From assembly GCA_937930275.1 (NCBI GenBank), contig CALGLM010000415.1:1-47659 (forward strand): 47,659 nucleotides of DNA, read 5' to 3'. The notes beneath the pieces were generated by a model that saw only the letters and a program-made list of their open reading frames with translations, did not search any database and was not told the origin of the DNA. The stretch is from an uncultured Ignavibacteria bacterium. Lineage in GTDB: Bacteria > Bacteroidota > Ignavibacteria > Ignavibacteriales > Melioribacteraceae. Shown here piece by piece: positions 9,077 through 18,362 of this stretch. Position 1 is the first letter of the stretch, and the number at the start of each line of letters is the position of its first letter. The position numbers and the translations under genes are program-made.

Positions 9077-10605
9077 GACCCGGTATGAGTAATATTAAAA
9101 ATGCATTGGTAAGTGTTTCAGATAAAACTAATATTGTTGAGCTTTGTAAAAAGCTAAATGATTTTGGTTATAGAATATTAGCCACCGGTAAAACCGCAAA
9201 ATTACTTTTTGAAAACAATATTAATTGTACTGAAGTAAGCGAATTTACCGGTTTTCCCGAAATTTTTGACGGGAGAGTAAAAACATTGCAACCTAAAATA
9301 TTTGGGGGCATATTACAAAGACCTGACAACTCACTTGACCATAAACAAGCTGAAGAAAATAATATTGAACAGATAGATGTTGTTGTTGTAAATTTATATC
9401 CGTTTCCTCAAGTTGCAGTAAGAGATGATATAGACTTAGAAACAAAAGTAGAAAATATTGATATTGGCGGACCAAGTTTAATACGTGCGGCTGCAAAAAA
9501 TTATAAATATGTATCAATTTTAACAAACCCAAACCAATATGATCTTTTTATAGAGAAACTTAGTTCAGGAAATATTGATTTGAACTATAGACAAAAGCTT
9601 GCCGTAGCTGCATTTTCGCATACTGCGTATTATGATACTGTTATTTCAAATTACTTTGAAAAAGAATTTGAATTGGAAAGAACTCATATTCGGCTAAATT
9701 ATCCTATTTACGAAGAATTACGCTATGGAGAAAACCCTCATCAAAAAGGCTACTTTTTTGGCAGTTTTGATAAGCATTTTGAGTTTTTACATGGTAAAGA
9801 TTTATCATACAATAATATTGTAGATCTAAATGCTGCAGTAGAACTAATACATGATTTACCTAAAATTAGTTGTGCAATTATAAAACATACAAATCCGTGC
9901 GGGGCAGCAATTGCCGATGATGTTTTTACTGCATATATTAAAGCACTATCTACAGATCCGGTTTCTTCTTTTGGCGGGATTGTTGCTTTTAATGATACCG
10001 TAAATTTAGAGACTGCAAAAAAACTTAATGAGATATTTTTGGAAATTGTTGTAGCCCCGGATTTTACTGATGATGCTATTGAGGAACTTAAGAAGAAGAA
10101 AAATAGAAGAATTTTAAGAATTTTAGAGTTTGTTAAGGAAAAAAATATTATTAAAAATGTTGTTGGGGGATTGTTAGTACAAGATTCGGATAATTCCGAG
10201 TTTAATAAGTTGGAGTTGAAACTTGTAACCGAAAAAGAATGCGATAAAGAACAATTAAAAGACTTAGAATTGGCATGGGTAATATGTAAACACGTAAAAT
10301 CTAATGCAATTGTTTATGCAAAAGGCGGGAAAATAGTTGGGGTTGGTGCCGGTCAAATGAGTAGGGTTGATTCTGCAAAAATTGCAGTTATGAAAGCCAA
10401 AGAACACAATCATAATTTAGAAGGTGCGGTTGCTGCTTCAGATGCATTTTTTCCGTTTGCTGACGGATTAGAAGAAATAATTAATGCGGGGATTAATACT
10501 GTAATACAACCCGGGGGTTCGGTTCGTGATAGCGCAGTGATTGAAGCAGCAAATAAACACAATATTAGTATGTATTTTACAAGTATCAGAAATTTTAAAC
10601 ACTAA
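9073..10605 (+). CDS. purH: Bifunctional AICAR formyltransferase / IMP cyclohydrolase
   Basis: PurH catalyses the last two steps to IMP: formylation of AICAR, then ring closure. At 510 residues it is of standard length. The N-terminal MGS-like cyclohydrolase domain begins ALVSVSDKTNIVELCKKL and includes FDGRVKTLQPKI. The C-terminal transformylase domain carries the catalytic Lys-His in IIKHTNPCGAA and the ending SIRNFKH. ATG 9073 overlaps the purN stop; an in-frame ATG at 9085 (MSNIKNAL) is about equally plausible and fits the usual N-terminus slightly better. mreB follows after 8 nt with its own AGAGGA ribosome site. Confidence 0.97.
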   Translation: MRPGMSNIKNALVSVSDKTNIVELCKKLNDFGYRILATGKTAKLLFENNINCTEVSEFTGFPEIFDGRVKTLQPKIFGGILQRPDNSLDHKQAEENNIEQIDVVVVNLYPFPQVAVRDDIDLETKVENIDIGGPSLIRAAAKNYKYVSILTNPNQYDLFIEKLSSGNIDLNYRQKLAVAAFSHTAYYDTVISNYFEKEFELERTHIRLNYPIYEELRYGENPHQKGYFFGSFDKHFEFLHGKDLSYNNIVDLNAAVELIHDLPKISCAIIKHTNPCGAAIADDVFTAYIKALSTDPVSSFGGIVAFNDTVNLETAKKLNEIFLEIVVAPDFTDDAIEELKKKKNRRILRILEFVKEKNIIKNVVGGLLVQDSDNSEFNKLELKLVTEKECDKEQLKDLELAWVICKHVKSNAIVYAKGGKIVGVGAGQMSRVDSAKIAVMKAKEHNHNLEGAVAASDAFFPFADGLEEIINAGINTVIQPGGSVRDSAVIEAANKHNISMYFTSIRNFKH

Positions 10606-10613
10606 GAGGAAAT

Positions 10614-11639
10614 ATGGGAATTTTCAGCCTATTTTCAAACGATATTGCAATAGATTTAGGCACGGCAAATACATTAGTTTATGTAAAAGGAAAAGGGATA
10701 GTTCTAAATGAGCCATCAATTGTAGCATTTGAACGTTCCACAAAAAAAATTATAGCTATCGGAAATCAAGCAAAAGAGATGCAGGGTAGAGAACATAAAG
10801 AGATACGCGTTGTTAGACCTATGCGAGACGGAGTTATTGCAGATTTTGAAATAGCCGAAGCTATGATAAAAGCTTTTATAAGAAAAGTTAGTACAGGTGC
10901 ATTTTCAACTAAAAGAATAGTAATTGCCGTACCAAGCGGTGTTACAGAAGTTGAAAAAAGAGCTGTTAGAGATGCAGCCGAACATGCAGGTGCAAAAGAA
11001 GTACATTTAATTGCCGAACCGATGGCTGCTGCTATAGGAGTAGGATTAGATGTTGAAGCACCTGTCGGCAACATGATTGTTGATATTGGCGGCGGAACAA
11101 CTGAAATTGCAGTAATAGCTTTATCCGGAATTGTTCACGAAGAATCAATAAGAATTGCCGGGGATGAAATGAATAATGCCATTATGCAATTCTTTAAGAA
11201 AAATTACAATTTGCTAATTGGTGAAAGAACCAGCGAAATAATTAAATGTGAAGTAGGAAGTGCTGTTCCGTTGCGTGAAGAAATGACTATTCAAGTAAAA
11301 GGACGCGATTTAGTAGGTGGTATTCCAAAAACTGCTGAAGTTAGCAGTGTTGAAATACGAGAATCGTTAAACGAAAACGTTAACCAGATAGTGGAAGCAG
11401 TTAAACAAACTTTAGAAAGAACACCTGCAGAGTTATCATCTGACTTAGTTGAACGCGGAATTATGCTTAGCGGCGGCGGTGCTTTGTTAAAAGGATTGGA
11501 CGAAAGAATTAGAATGGAAACAAAGCTTCCGGTTCATGTAGCAGATGATCCTTTGACGGCAGTAGTTAGAGGTACCGGAAGATCGATTGAAAATATTAAC
11601 AAATATTCAAAAGTATTTATTAGAAAACGTACTTATTAA
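10614..11639 (+). CDS. mreB: Rod-shape-determining protein MreB
   Basis: This is an actin-like ATPase that polymerises under the inner membrane and directs lateral cell-wall synthesis. At 341 residues it is typical. The phosphate-1 motif is IAIDLGTANTLVYVKGKG, phosphate-2 MIVDIGGGTTEIAVI and the adenosine motif GIMLSGGGALLKGLDE. It leads a gene set with mreC, mreD, mrdA and rodA, and its stop overlaps the mreC start by one base (TAATG). The organism is therefore expected to be rod-shaped. Confidence 0.98.
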   Translation: MGIFSLFSNDIAIDLGTANTLVYVKGKGIVLNEPSIVAFERSTKKIIAIGNQAKEMQGREHKEIRVVRPMRDGVIADFEIAEAMIKAFIRKVSTGAFSTKRIVIAVPSGVTEVEKRAVRDAAEHAGAKEVHLIAEPMAAAIGVGLDVEAPVGNMIVDIGGGTTEIAVIALSGIVHEESIRIAGDEMNNAIMQFFKKNYNLLIGERTSEIIKCEVGSAVPLREEMTIQVKGRDLVGGIPKTAEVSSVEIRESLNENVNQIVEAVKQTLERTPAELSSDLVERGIMLSGGGALLKGLDERIRMETKLPVHVADDPLTAVVRGTGRSIENINKYSKVFIRKRTY

Positions 11640-12469
11640 TGCTTAAATATTTTATAAAGTTTTATAATGATTTTAAGGAGTATTTTCTTCTAAGTTTTTT
11701 GTTGTTTGTTAGTTTATTAATACTTTCATTTAATAAAACCGAACAAATGAATACCCTGAGAGGGTATTTTTTTACTATTTTTGCTCCTTTTAATTCGGCA
11801 TTTACGCAAATTTACTCTGTTTTTCTGGAAAAATATGATGTTTACGAACTACAACGGCGTAATGCAGAATTAATGCTTGAAAATAACTTATTAAGGAGTT
11901 ATGCTATTCAAAATATGGAGCTTAAAAGCTTTTTAAAACTTCAAGATACTTCGAAAGTTTATTTAAAACGTGCAAAAGTAATTTCAAAATTAGTTAATAG
12001 TGCTCAAGGTAATTTAATAATTAGTATAGGCAAAAATGAAGGGATAGATAAAGGTATGCCCGTATTAAATGATAAAGGTTTAATCGGTGTTGTTCAATTT
12101 TCTAATACTAATTATTCGCTTGTTAAACATATTAATAATACATCATTTAAAATAGCTGCAAAAGATCAAAGAACCGGAATAGACGGAATTATTAGCTGGA
12201 ACGGTGAAAAAATGGTAATGAGCAATATTCAAGGTGCTGATAGTGTATATATCGGAGATAGAATAGTAACAAGCGATTTTAGTACGGTTGCTCCGCCGAA
12301 TATTCCTATAGGGATTGTAAAAAGCAAAGAACCAAACAATAACGGAATTGGTTATATAATAGTAGTAGAACCATTTGTAAATTTAGATTGGGTTTCTTAT
12401 GCATTTGTATATCCGATTATTCAAGATTCACTAATTACCAAATTGAAAGTAGGGAAGGTTAAAAAATGA
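11639..12469 (+). CDS. mreC: Rod-shape-determining protein MreC
   Basis: MreC is a periplasmic scaffold, anchored in the inner membrane, that links MreB to PBP2 and RodA. The 276-aa protein has one N-terminal membrane helix (YFLLSFLLFVSLLILSF). A coiled-coil stretch around residues 60-95 (VYELQRRNAELMLENNLLR) leads to the two beta-barrel domains, with the family block GNLIISIGKNEGIDKGMPV and later PNIPIGIVKS. It overlaps mreB by 1 nt and mreD by 4 nt (ATGA). Confidence 0.94.
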   Translation: MLKYFIKFYNDFKEYFLLSFLLFVSLLILSFNKTEQMNTLRGYFFTIFAPFNSAFTQIYSVFLEKYDVYELQRRNAELMLENNLLRSYAIQNMELKSFLKLQDTSKVYLKRAKVISKLVNSAQGNLIISIGKNEGIDKGMPVLNDKGLIGVVQFSNTNYSLVKHINNTSFKIAAKDQRTGIDGIISWNGEKMVMSNIQGADSVYIGDRIVTSDFSTVAPPNIPIGIVKSKEPNNNGIGYIIVVEPFVNLDWVSYAFVYPIIQDSLITKLKVGKVKK

Positions 12470-12957
12470 TAAAAAACTTTCTCTTTCCGTTAATTTTATT
12501 TATTCCGTTATTAATTTTGCAATTAACGGTAATTCCGTTAATATCATATACCAATATAGTACCTGATTTAATAGTTTTGCCCGTAATATACTATGCAGTT
12601 AAAAAAGGACAAAAATTTGGAATGCTCTTGGGTTTTATCTTCGGATTTCTTTTTGATGTGTTTAGCGGTGGTTTAATTGGTCCGGCTATGTTTAGTAAAA
12701 CGGTTGCCGGTTTTATTGCAGGCTATTTTTATAATGAAAATAAAATTGAACTTACACTTGGTTCTGCGTTTTTTATGGTAATTGTATTATTATGTTCATC
12801 TGTCGATTCGTTGTTTTATTCTATTTTTTCGGTTACCGAAAATTTAAATACATTTTCAACTTTTTTAGTAAGGCGTTCAATCTTTCCGGGTTTATATACT
12901 TCGGCTTTCAGTTTACCTTCTATTATATATAATAATAAAATTGAAAGAATTAGATGA
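12466..12957 (+). CDS. mreD: Rod-shape-determining protein MreD
   Basis: This is a 163-aa, very hydrophobic protein with about five membrane segments and the family hallmark GFLFDVFSGGLIGPAMFSKTV. MreD is a small inner-membrane component of the elongasome that balances MreC action on PBP2. Assignment rests on the hydrophobic pattern, that motif and its place between mreC and mrdA, with 4-nt overlaps on both sides. Confidence 0.92.
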   Translation: MIKNFLFPLILFIPLLILQLTVIPLISYTNIVPDLIVLPVIYYAVKKGQKFGMLLGFIFGFLFDVFSGGLIGPAMFSKTVAGFIAGYFYNENKIELTLGSAFFMVIVLLCSSVDSLFYSIFSVTENLNTFSTFLVRRSIFPGLYTSAFSLPSIIYNNKIERIR

Positions 12958-14765
12958 AAAGAGGAATTGAAATAACTACCGAACAAAGAAGAAACATCCT
13001 TTTCTTTTTTGTGCTTGGTTTTGGAATAATTTTAATTTTTCAGTTGGTTAAAATGCAGCTGATTGATTATGAAATATATAATCAAAAGTCTTCGGAAAAT
13101 AGCATAAAAGGAATTTTTCAGCAAGCACCAAGAGGAATTTTATATGATAGAAATTATCATGTGCTTGTTAATAATAAACCAAGTTTTTCAGTCCAAATAA
13201 CTCCTGCCTTTTATGATACTTCTTTAAATGCTAAACTTGATAAACATTTAGATTATGAACCGGGTACAATTTCTAAAATTTTAAGATTGAACAGAAACTC
13301 ATCTAAATATATACCTCGCTTAATAAAAAGAGGAGTTGATTTTAAATTTATTGCCTGGTACGAAGAAAATGCAGATGAGTTATCGGGTGTAAATTATGTA
13401 ACCGATACCGAAAGAGATTATAAGCACGGGGTTAGAGGTGCTCATATGTTCGGATATATTCGTGAAATATCGCAAGAACAATTAAAGGTAAAAAAAGACG
13501 AATATCAAATGGGGGATATGATTGGCGTTACCGGAATTGAAAGAGCTTATGAAAAATATTTGAGAGGTGAAAAAGGAATAAATTATATTCTTTTGGATTC
13601 TCGACAAAGATACATAGGTAAATATGAGGACGGTAAATTTGATAAACCTATGGTAAAGGGGAATGATTTAGTGTTGGGTATAGATTTAGATGCACAAAAA
13701 GCTGCCGAGTTAGGTTTTGGAGATAAGCAAGGCGCTTTAGTAGCAATTGAGCCGAGTACCGGTGAGATACTGGCATTTTATAGTTCACCGGATTTTGATT
13801 TGGATGCGCTTACGTCTTATACAAGTAAAGGAGCCTGGACTGAATTATTAAATGATAAGCGAAAACCGTTATTTAATAGGGCAACAATGTCAGTAAATCC
13901 GCCCGGATCTACATTTAAAATGTTTGAATCATTATTGGCTTTACAAGAAGGAATAATAACTCCCGAATATCATACAAACTGTCCGGGAGGTTTTCAATAC
14001 GGTAATAGGTTCTTTAAGTGTCATGGTTCCCACGGGTCAATTGATATTAAGCATTCTATTGAAAAATCTTGTAATACATTTTACTACCAATTAATACTTA
14101 AAATCGGCATTGATAAGTGGAATGAATATGCTCATAAATTTGGGTTTGGTGAAAGAACGGGAGTAGATATAGGCGAAGAACTACCCGGGTTAGTGCCGAG
14201 TAGATTGTACTATGACAAGGTGTGGGGAAAAAATAGATGGGGGGGCGGATTTTTAGTTAGTCTTGGTATAGGACAAGGTGAATTAAGTACAACTATAATA
14301 CAATTAGCACAATACACTTGTTTACTTGCTAATTACGGTAAAACTTATAGCCCTCATTTTGTTAAAGGGTTTATTAATTCAAAAACACAAAAGTTCGAAC
14401 CTTTTATAAGTAAAGAAGTATCAGTTAATATTAAAAAGGAGTATTTTGATATTGTAAGAGAAGGAATGTATTTGGTAGTGAACGGCGCAGGTACGGCAAC
14501 ACATATAAAAGAAAGTTCGTTTATAATAGCCGGTAAAACCGGAACTTCACAAAATCCTCATGGTGCGGATCATGCATTATTTATAGGGTTTGCACCTTAT
14601 GATAACCCAAAAATTGCAATTGCAGTAATTGTGCATAATGTAGGGTTTGGCGGAACACATGCTGCTCCTATTGCACGTGATGTTATGAAAGCATATTTAT
14701 TGAAAGATGTTAAAGTTGAAAAAAAGGAAATTAAAGAGAAAGTAAACAATGATCAACAAGATTAA
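12954..14765 (+). CDS. mrdA: Penicillin-binding protein 2, peptidoglycan transpeptidase
   Basis: PBP2 is the class B transpeptidase of the elongation complex. It cross-links peptidoglycan in the periplasm and is anchored by one N-terminal helix (ILFFFVLGFGIILIFQLV). The 603-aa protein has a pedestal domain with RGILYDRN and then a complete penicillin-binding domain: Ser319 in PPGSTFKMF (SxxK with Lys322), Ser372 in EKSCNTF (SxN) and Lys528 in AGKTGTSQ (KTG). Motif spacing is normal. It overlaps mreD by 4 nt and rodA by 17 nt, consistent with the obligate PBP2-RodA partnership. Confidence 0.97.
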   Translation: MKRGIEITTEQRRNILFFFVLGFGIILIFQLVKMQLIDYEIYNQKSSENSIKGIFQQAPRGILYDRNYHVLVNNKPSFSVQITPAFYDTSLNAKLDKHLDYEPGTISKILRLNRNSSKYIPRLIKRGVDFKFIAWYEENADELSGVNYVTDTERDYKHGVRGAHMFGYIREISQEQLKVKKDEYQMGDMIGVTGIERAYEKYLRGEKGINYILLDSRQRYIGKYEDGKFDKPMVKGNDLVLGIDLDAQKAAELGFGDKQGALVAIEPSTGEILAFYSSPDFDLDALTSYTSKGAWTELLNDKRKPLFNRATMSVNPPGSTFKMFESLLALQEGIITPEYHTNCPGGFQYGNRFFKCHGSHGSIDIKHSIEKSCNTFYYQLILKIGIDKWNEYAHKFGFGERTGVDIGEELPGLVPSRLYYDKVWGKNRWGGGFLVSLGIGQGELSTTIIQLAQYTCLLANYGKTYSPHFVKGFINSKTQKFEPFISKEVSVNIKKEYFDIVREGMYLVVNGAGTATHIKESSFIIAGKTGTSQNPHGADHALFIGFAPYDNPKIAIAVIVHNVGFGGTHAAPIARDVMKAYLLKDVKVEKKEIKEKVNNDQQD

Positions 14766-15987
14766 AATTGGTACAAAATTTAAAGATTTTTTAGATTTGA
14801 AGGTGTTTATTCCCACTCTACTGCTTTCAATTATTGGGTTACTTGCAATTTATAGTTCAACAAATAGTAATCCGGCGGCAGAATCTAATTTCCAAAGACA
14901 ATTTTTTTGGGTAGTATTATCGTTTATTGTCTTATTAGTAATTGTAGCCATTCCTAATCAAATTTTAAAGATATTGGCAAAACCGGGTTACATTTTATCA
15001 ATTATTTTATTATTAGCAGTCCATGTTATGGGAAAGCAAGTTTATGGGGCAAAAAGCTGGCTAAATTTAGGTTTTTTTGGTTTTCAACCTTCTGAATTTG
15101 CTAAAATAGGAACTATAATGATGTTAGCCTATTGGTTAACCGATCAACAGCGAGATCTAAATAATCTGAAAGATATTGCAATAGCTTTGGCAATTGGTGG
15201 CGTTCCGATTTTCCTAATTTTGGCTGAACCGGATTTCGGAACTTCAATTGTTTTTGTAACAATAACTATTACTATGATTTTTTGGAGCGGTATTAATCTT
15301 TTTACATTGTTTGTTGTTCTTTCTCCCGGGTTTGCGGCATTTTCTTCTTTATTCGGTACTGTTTTTTTTATTATAACGATAGGTGTAATAATTGCAATTT
15401 TATTCTATTTTAAAAAGAATATTTTTATCAGTGCATCCGTACTTATATTTAACATAGCTGCCGGTTTCTTTTTTGACTTTGCAATGCGCTTTTTACGACC
15501 TCATCAACAGAATAGAATTATGACATTTGTAAATCCGGAAGCTGATCCGTTAGGAGCCGGATACAATTTAATGCAGGCAAAAGTTGCAATCGGTTCAGGT
15601 GGTTTTTGGGGAAAAGGATATTTGCAGGGAAATCAAACTCAATTAAATTTTATTCCTAAACAATGGACTGATTTTATATTTTGCGTAATAGGAGAAGAAT
15701 TTGGGTTTATAGGTTCCATAATAACTATCGGTTTATTTTTGTACATGTTTATTCATATTTTAGATTTAGCTACACACATTGATAATAAGTTCAGCAGTTT
15801 AGTTTTAATAGGCACTTTAGCAATGTTTTTTACTCATTTTGCAATAAATTTAGGAATGAACTTAAACGTAACACCTGTTGTCGGTTTACCGTTACCTTTT
15901 TTAAGTTACGGAGGAAGCTCGTTTTTAGCAAATATAATATTAATAGCTATAACATTAAATATCTTTAGGAATAGAAAGCAGGGATAA
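14749..15987 (+). CDS. rodA: Peptidoglycan glycosyltransferase RodA (SEDS family)
   Basis: RodA polymerises lipid II into glycan strands together with PBP2. The 412-aa protein has about ten membrane segments. SEDS landmarks are visible: YGAKSWLNLGFFGFQPSEFAKI, ILAEPDFGTS, and the C-terminal GLPLPFLSYGGSSFL. An insertion-like hydrophobic stretch around residues 185-245 (VLSPGFAAF, then several Phe/Ile-rich segments) makes it slightly longer than the shortest relatives. It ends 2 nt before pyrF, which probably shares the transcript. Confidence 0.96.
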   Translation: MINKIKIGTKFKDFLDLKVFIPTLLLSIIGLLAIYSSTNSNPAAESNFQRQFFWVVLSFIVLLVIVAIPNQILKILAKPGYILSIILLLAVHVMGKQVYGAKSWLNLGFFGFQPSEFAKIGTIMMLAYWLTDQQRDLNNLKDIAIALAIGGVPIFLILAEPDFGTSIVFVTITITMIFWSGINLFTLFVVLSPGFAAFSSLFGTVFFIITIGVIIAILFYFKKNIFISASVLIFNIAAGFFFDFAMRFLRPHQQNRIMTFVNPEADPLGAGYNLMQAKVAIGSGGFWGKGYLQGNQTQLNFIPKQWTDFIFCVIGEEFGFIGSIITIGLFLYMFIHILDLATHIDNKFSSLVLIGTLAMFFTHFAINLGMNLNVTPVVGLPLPFLSYGGSSFLANIILIAITLNIFRNRKQG

Positions 15988-15989
15988 CT

Positions 15990-16784
15990 ATGATTGCAAA
16001 AGAAAAGCTTAAAAATGCCTTAAATAATAATAAACATATTTGTGTAGGATTAGATACTGATGAAAATAAAATACCGGAATATTTAAAGAAAGAGAAAAAT
16101 CCGCTACAGTTATTTAATAAAATAATAATTGAAAACACTTATCAATTTGCTGCTGCTTATAAAATAAATTTTGCATTTTACGAAAGATTAGGAACTAAGG
16201 GTTTTGAATTAATGGAAGAGACGCTCGGTTACATTCCTAAAGATATTTTTACTATTGGAGATGCAAAAAGAGGCGATATAGGAAATACTTGTGAAATGTA
16301 TGCAAAAGGTATTTTTGACGAATTAAAATTTGATAGTGTGACATTAAATCCGTATATGGGTTTTGATTCAATTGAACCATTTTTAAAATATGAGGATAAA
16401 ATTAGTTTTATACTTGTTTTAACATCAAACAAGAGTGCGGAAAATTTTGAGAAAATAAAAAACGAAAACGGGAAATATTTGTACCAAAATGTTTTAGATT
16501 CGATTAATAATTGGAACATAAATAATAATTGCGGTATTGTATTCGGAGCAACTAAATTAGAAGAACTTAAGCAAAATATTGAAAATTTTAATAATTTGTA
16601 TGTTTTATTGCCGGGGGTAGGTGCACAAGGAGGTAGCTTAGAGGATGTTACAAAATTATTTAAGACTGTTAAAAATAATAACTATTTAGTTAATATTAGC
16701 AGAGCATTAATTTATTGTGAAAACAGCCCTCAATTTCCCAAAATTATACAAGAAACTATTAACAATTATAATAAAATGAGTTAG
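15990..16784 (+). CDS. pyrF: Orotidine-5'-phosphate decarboxylase, subfamily 2
   Basis: PyrF decarboxylates OMP to UMP, completing pyrimidine synthesis. The 264-aa length and the motif arrangement fit the longer bacterial subfamily 2. The catalytic Asp-Lys-Asp array is in FTIGDAKRGDIGNT. The N-terminal HICVGLDTDENKIPEYL binds the substrate phosphate side, and LLPGVGAQGG is the C-terminal phosphate loop. It starts two bases after the rodA stop and is the last gene of the run. pyrG at 5297 belongs to the same pathway but lies upstream of the mre set. Confidence 0.95.
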   Translation: MIAKEKLKNALNNNKHICVGLDTDENKIPEYLKKEKNPLQLFNKIIIENTYQFAAAYKINFAFYERLGTKGFELMEETLGYIPKDIFTIGDAKRGDIGNTCEMYAKGIFDELKFDSVTLNPYMGFDSIEPFLKYEDKISFILVLTSNKSAENFEKIKNENGKYLYQNVLDSINNWNINNNCGIVFGATKLEELKQNIENFNNLYVLLPGVGAQGGSLEDVTKLFKTVKNNNYLVNISRALIYCENSPQFPKIIQETINNYNKMS

Positions 16785-16799
16785 ATTTTACCAAATAAC

Positions 16800-16828
16800 T
16801 TGACATTTGGAATATTTTTCGATAATAT
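16800..16828 (+). promoter_or_regulatory. Strong housekeeping-type promoter upstream of the DUF2851 gene
   Basis: TTGACA at 16800-16805 and TAATAT at 16823-16828 are separated by exactly 17 nt. The -10 box ends 61 nt before the GTG start at 16890, and a GAGG-type ribosome site precedes that start. This is the closest match to a classical sigma-70 promoter that I noticed. Confidence 0.5.
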
Positions 16829-16889
16829 TAAATGTTTCAACAATATTTATTAATATTTAATAAATTTTTGTTCATTAAGCGAGGTTAAG

Positions 16890-18362
16890 GTGGAATCGAA
16901 AACTGTTTCTGAAGAGATGTTGTATAAACAATGGATTAACCATAAAGAGTTAGGACAATTAAAGACCATAAACGGTGAAGATGTTGAGGTACTTGATATA
17001 GGTGTTTTTAATGGTGACGAAGGAGGACCCGATTTTAAGAATTCAAAAATTAGAATAGGTAATTTTGTATTTATTGGTGATGTTGAAATTGATACAAATT
17101 ACTCCGATTGGATTAACCATGCTCATAATTTAAATAATCATTATAACAAAGTAATTTTACATGTTTCCTTATACAATAAACAAAATCAAGAATACGTGTA
17201 CACAAGAGACGGCAGAAAAATTCCTACATTATGCTTATCCAATTATCTATCACCAAGCATGCTTGAATCAATGATAAAAGAGACGGACACCATTAAAACA
17301 AATCACGCATATTTAAAGTGTCTAACCGATATTAATTTATTAAACGAAGAAAAAAAGATAGAAATTCTTTCAAAAATGGGAATTGAAAGATTAAATAAAA
17401 AATGTGAAAGGATTTTAGTAAGACTTAAAGAATTAAGTTATTTAAACTCATTAAATTTACATGAGCCGGTAATTGCTTATCATTTTAGTCCGGAAGAAAT
17501 GGGTAAACAAATTGATCCGAAAAGTTTAGAGAGTGCCGAATTATGGGAACAAGTATTTTACGAATTAATATTTGAAGCACTTGGCTATTCAAAAAATAAA
17601 GTTCCTATGCTCGAACTTGCTAAAGCGGCAAATATTAAATTTATGAAATCGTTGGATAAAAATAACTTTATTGAGATGAGCGAAGCAGCATTATTTAATA
17701 TCGCAAATTTATTTAATGAAAATTTAAAAGCTGATTCGGGAAATTTATCGCAGTATGTTAGAAATATGGTTAAAAATTGGCAAAAAATTAAGTTGATTTA
17801 TGACGGTACAATTTTAACCGAAATAGAATGGCATTTTTTTAAACTTAGACCTCAAAATTTTCCTACAATTAGAATTGCAGGGGGAGCCAGATTTTTAAAT
17901 CAATTGTTAAATAATAATTTAATTAATGTATTAATTAAGAAAATTAAAGAGATACACAATTTAAATGTATTAATCGGTTCAATTAAAAATCTATTTGTTA
18001 TAAAAGCCGAAGGATATTGGAAAGAGCATTATGTTTTTGAAAAACCGATTAAAAGCGAGATAAAATATTTTGTCGGGGCACAACGATCTGATGAGATTAT
18101 GGTTAATGTGATATTTCCGCTTTTTTTAGTATATTTTGAAGTTTTCAATCAGCCGCAGTATGCTAAAAAACTTTTACAAATGTATAATATTTTTACTCAA
18201 AAATCGGAAAATAATATAGTAAATGAAGTTGCAGAAGCATTGGGAATGACTAAGTATATAGAAAAGACAATTATTACACAAGGGATGTTGGAAATTTTTA
18301 GGAACTATTGTTCTAAAAATAAATGCCCCGATTGTCCTATCGGGGCGGCAGTATTCAATTAA
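16890..18362 (+). CDS. DUF2851 family protein
   Basis: This 490-aa cytoplasmic protein of the DUF2851 family is common in Bacteroidota and Chlorobiota and of unknown function. Recognisable family blocks are EEMLYKQWINHKEL near the N-terminus, NGDEGGPDFKNSKIRIG, then GDVEIDTNYSDWINHAH and NKVILHVSLYN. This acidic and histidine-bearing N-terminal region (GPDF, E-x-D, W-x-x-H, H-V) looks like a possible metal or nuclease-type site, but that is inference. The extreme C-terminus is a small cysteine cluster, CSKNKCPDCPIG (C-x4-C-x2-C). The start is GTG 16890, preceded by GAGGTTAAG. The stop overlaps that of the convergent nuclease gene. Confidence 0.85.
   Translation: MESKTVSEEMLYKQWINHKELGQLKTINGEDVEVLDIGVFNGDEGGPDFKNSKIRIGNFVFIGDVEIDTNYSDWINHAHNLNNHYNKVILHVSLYNKQNQEYVYTRDGRKIPTLCLSNYLSPSMLESMIKETDTIKTNHAYLKCLTDINLLNEEKKIEILSKMGIERLNKKCERILVRLKELSYLNSLNLHEPVIAYHFSPEEMGKQIDPKSLESAELWEQVFYELIFEALGYSKNKVPMLELAKAANIKFMKSLDKNNFIEMSEAALFNIANLFNENLKADSGNLSQYVRNMVKNWQKIKLIYDGTILTEIEWHFFKLRPQNFPTIRIAGGARFLNQLLNNNLINVLIKKIKEIHNLNVLIGSIKNLFVIKAEGYWKEHYVFEKPIKSEIKYFVGAQRSDEIMVNVIFPLFLVYFEVFNQPQYAKKLLQMYNIFTQKSENNIVNEVAEALGMTKYIEKTIITQGMLEIFRNYCSKNKCPDCPIGAAVFN
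18325..18346. other. GC-rich hairpin inside the DUF2851 3' end
   Basis: GCCCCGAT (18325-18332) and ATCGGGGC (18339-18346) form a perfect 8-bp stem with a 6-nt loop, conspicuously GC-rich here. It encodes the cysteine cluster and lies just before the overlapping convergent stops. It lacks a T-tract on either strand, so a role in termination or transcript-end protection is uncertain. Confidence 0.45.

Noticed and set aside
9293..9532. 79-codon frame antisense to purH
   Set aside because: Fully inside purH, which has complete motifs; no sign of an independent gene.
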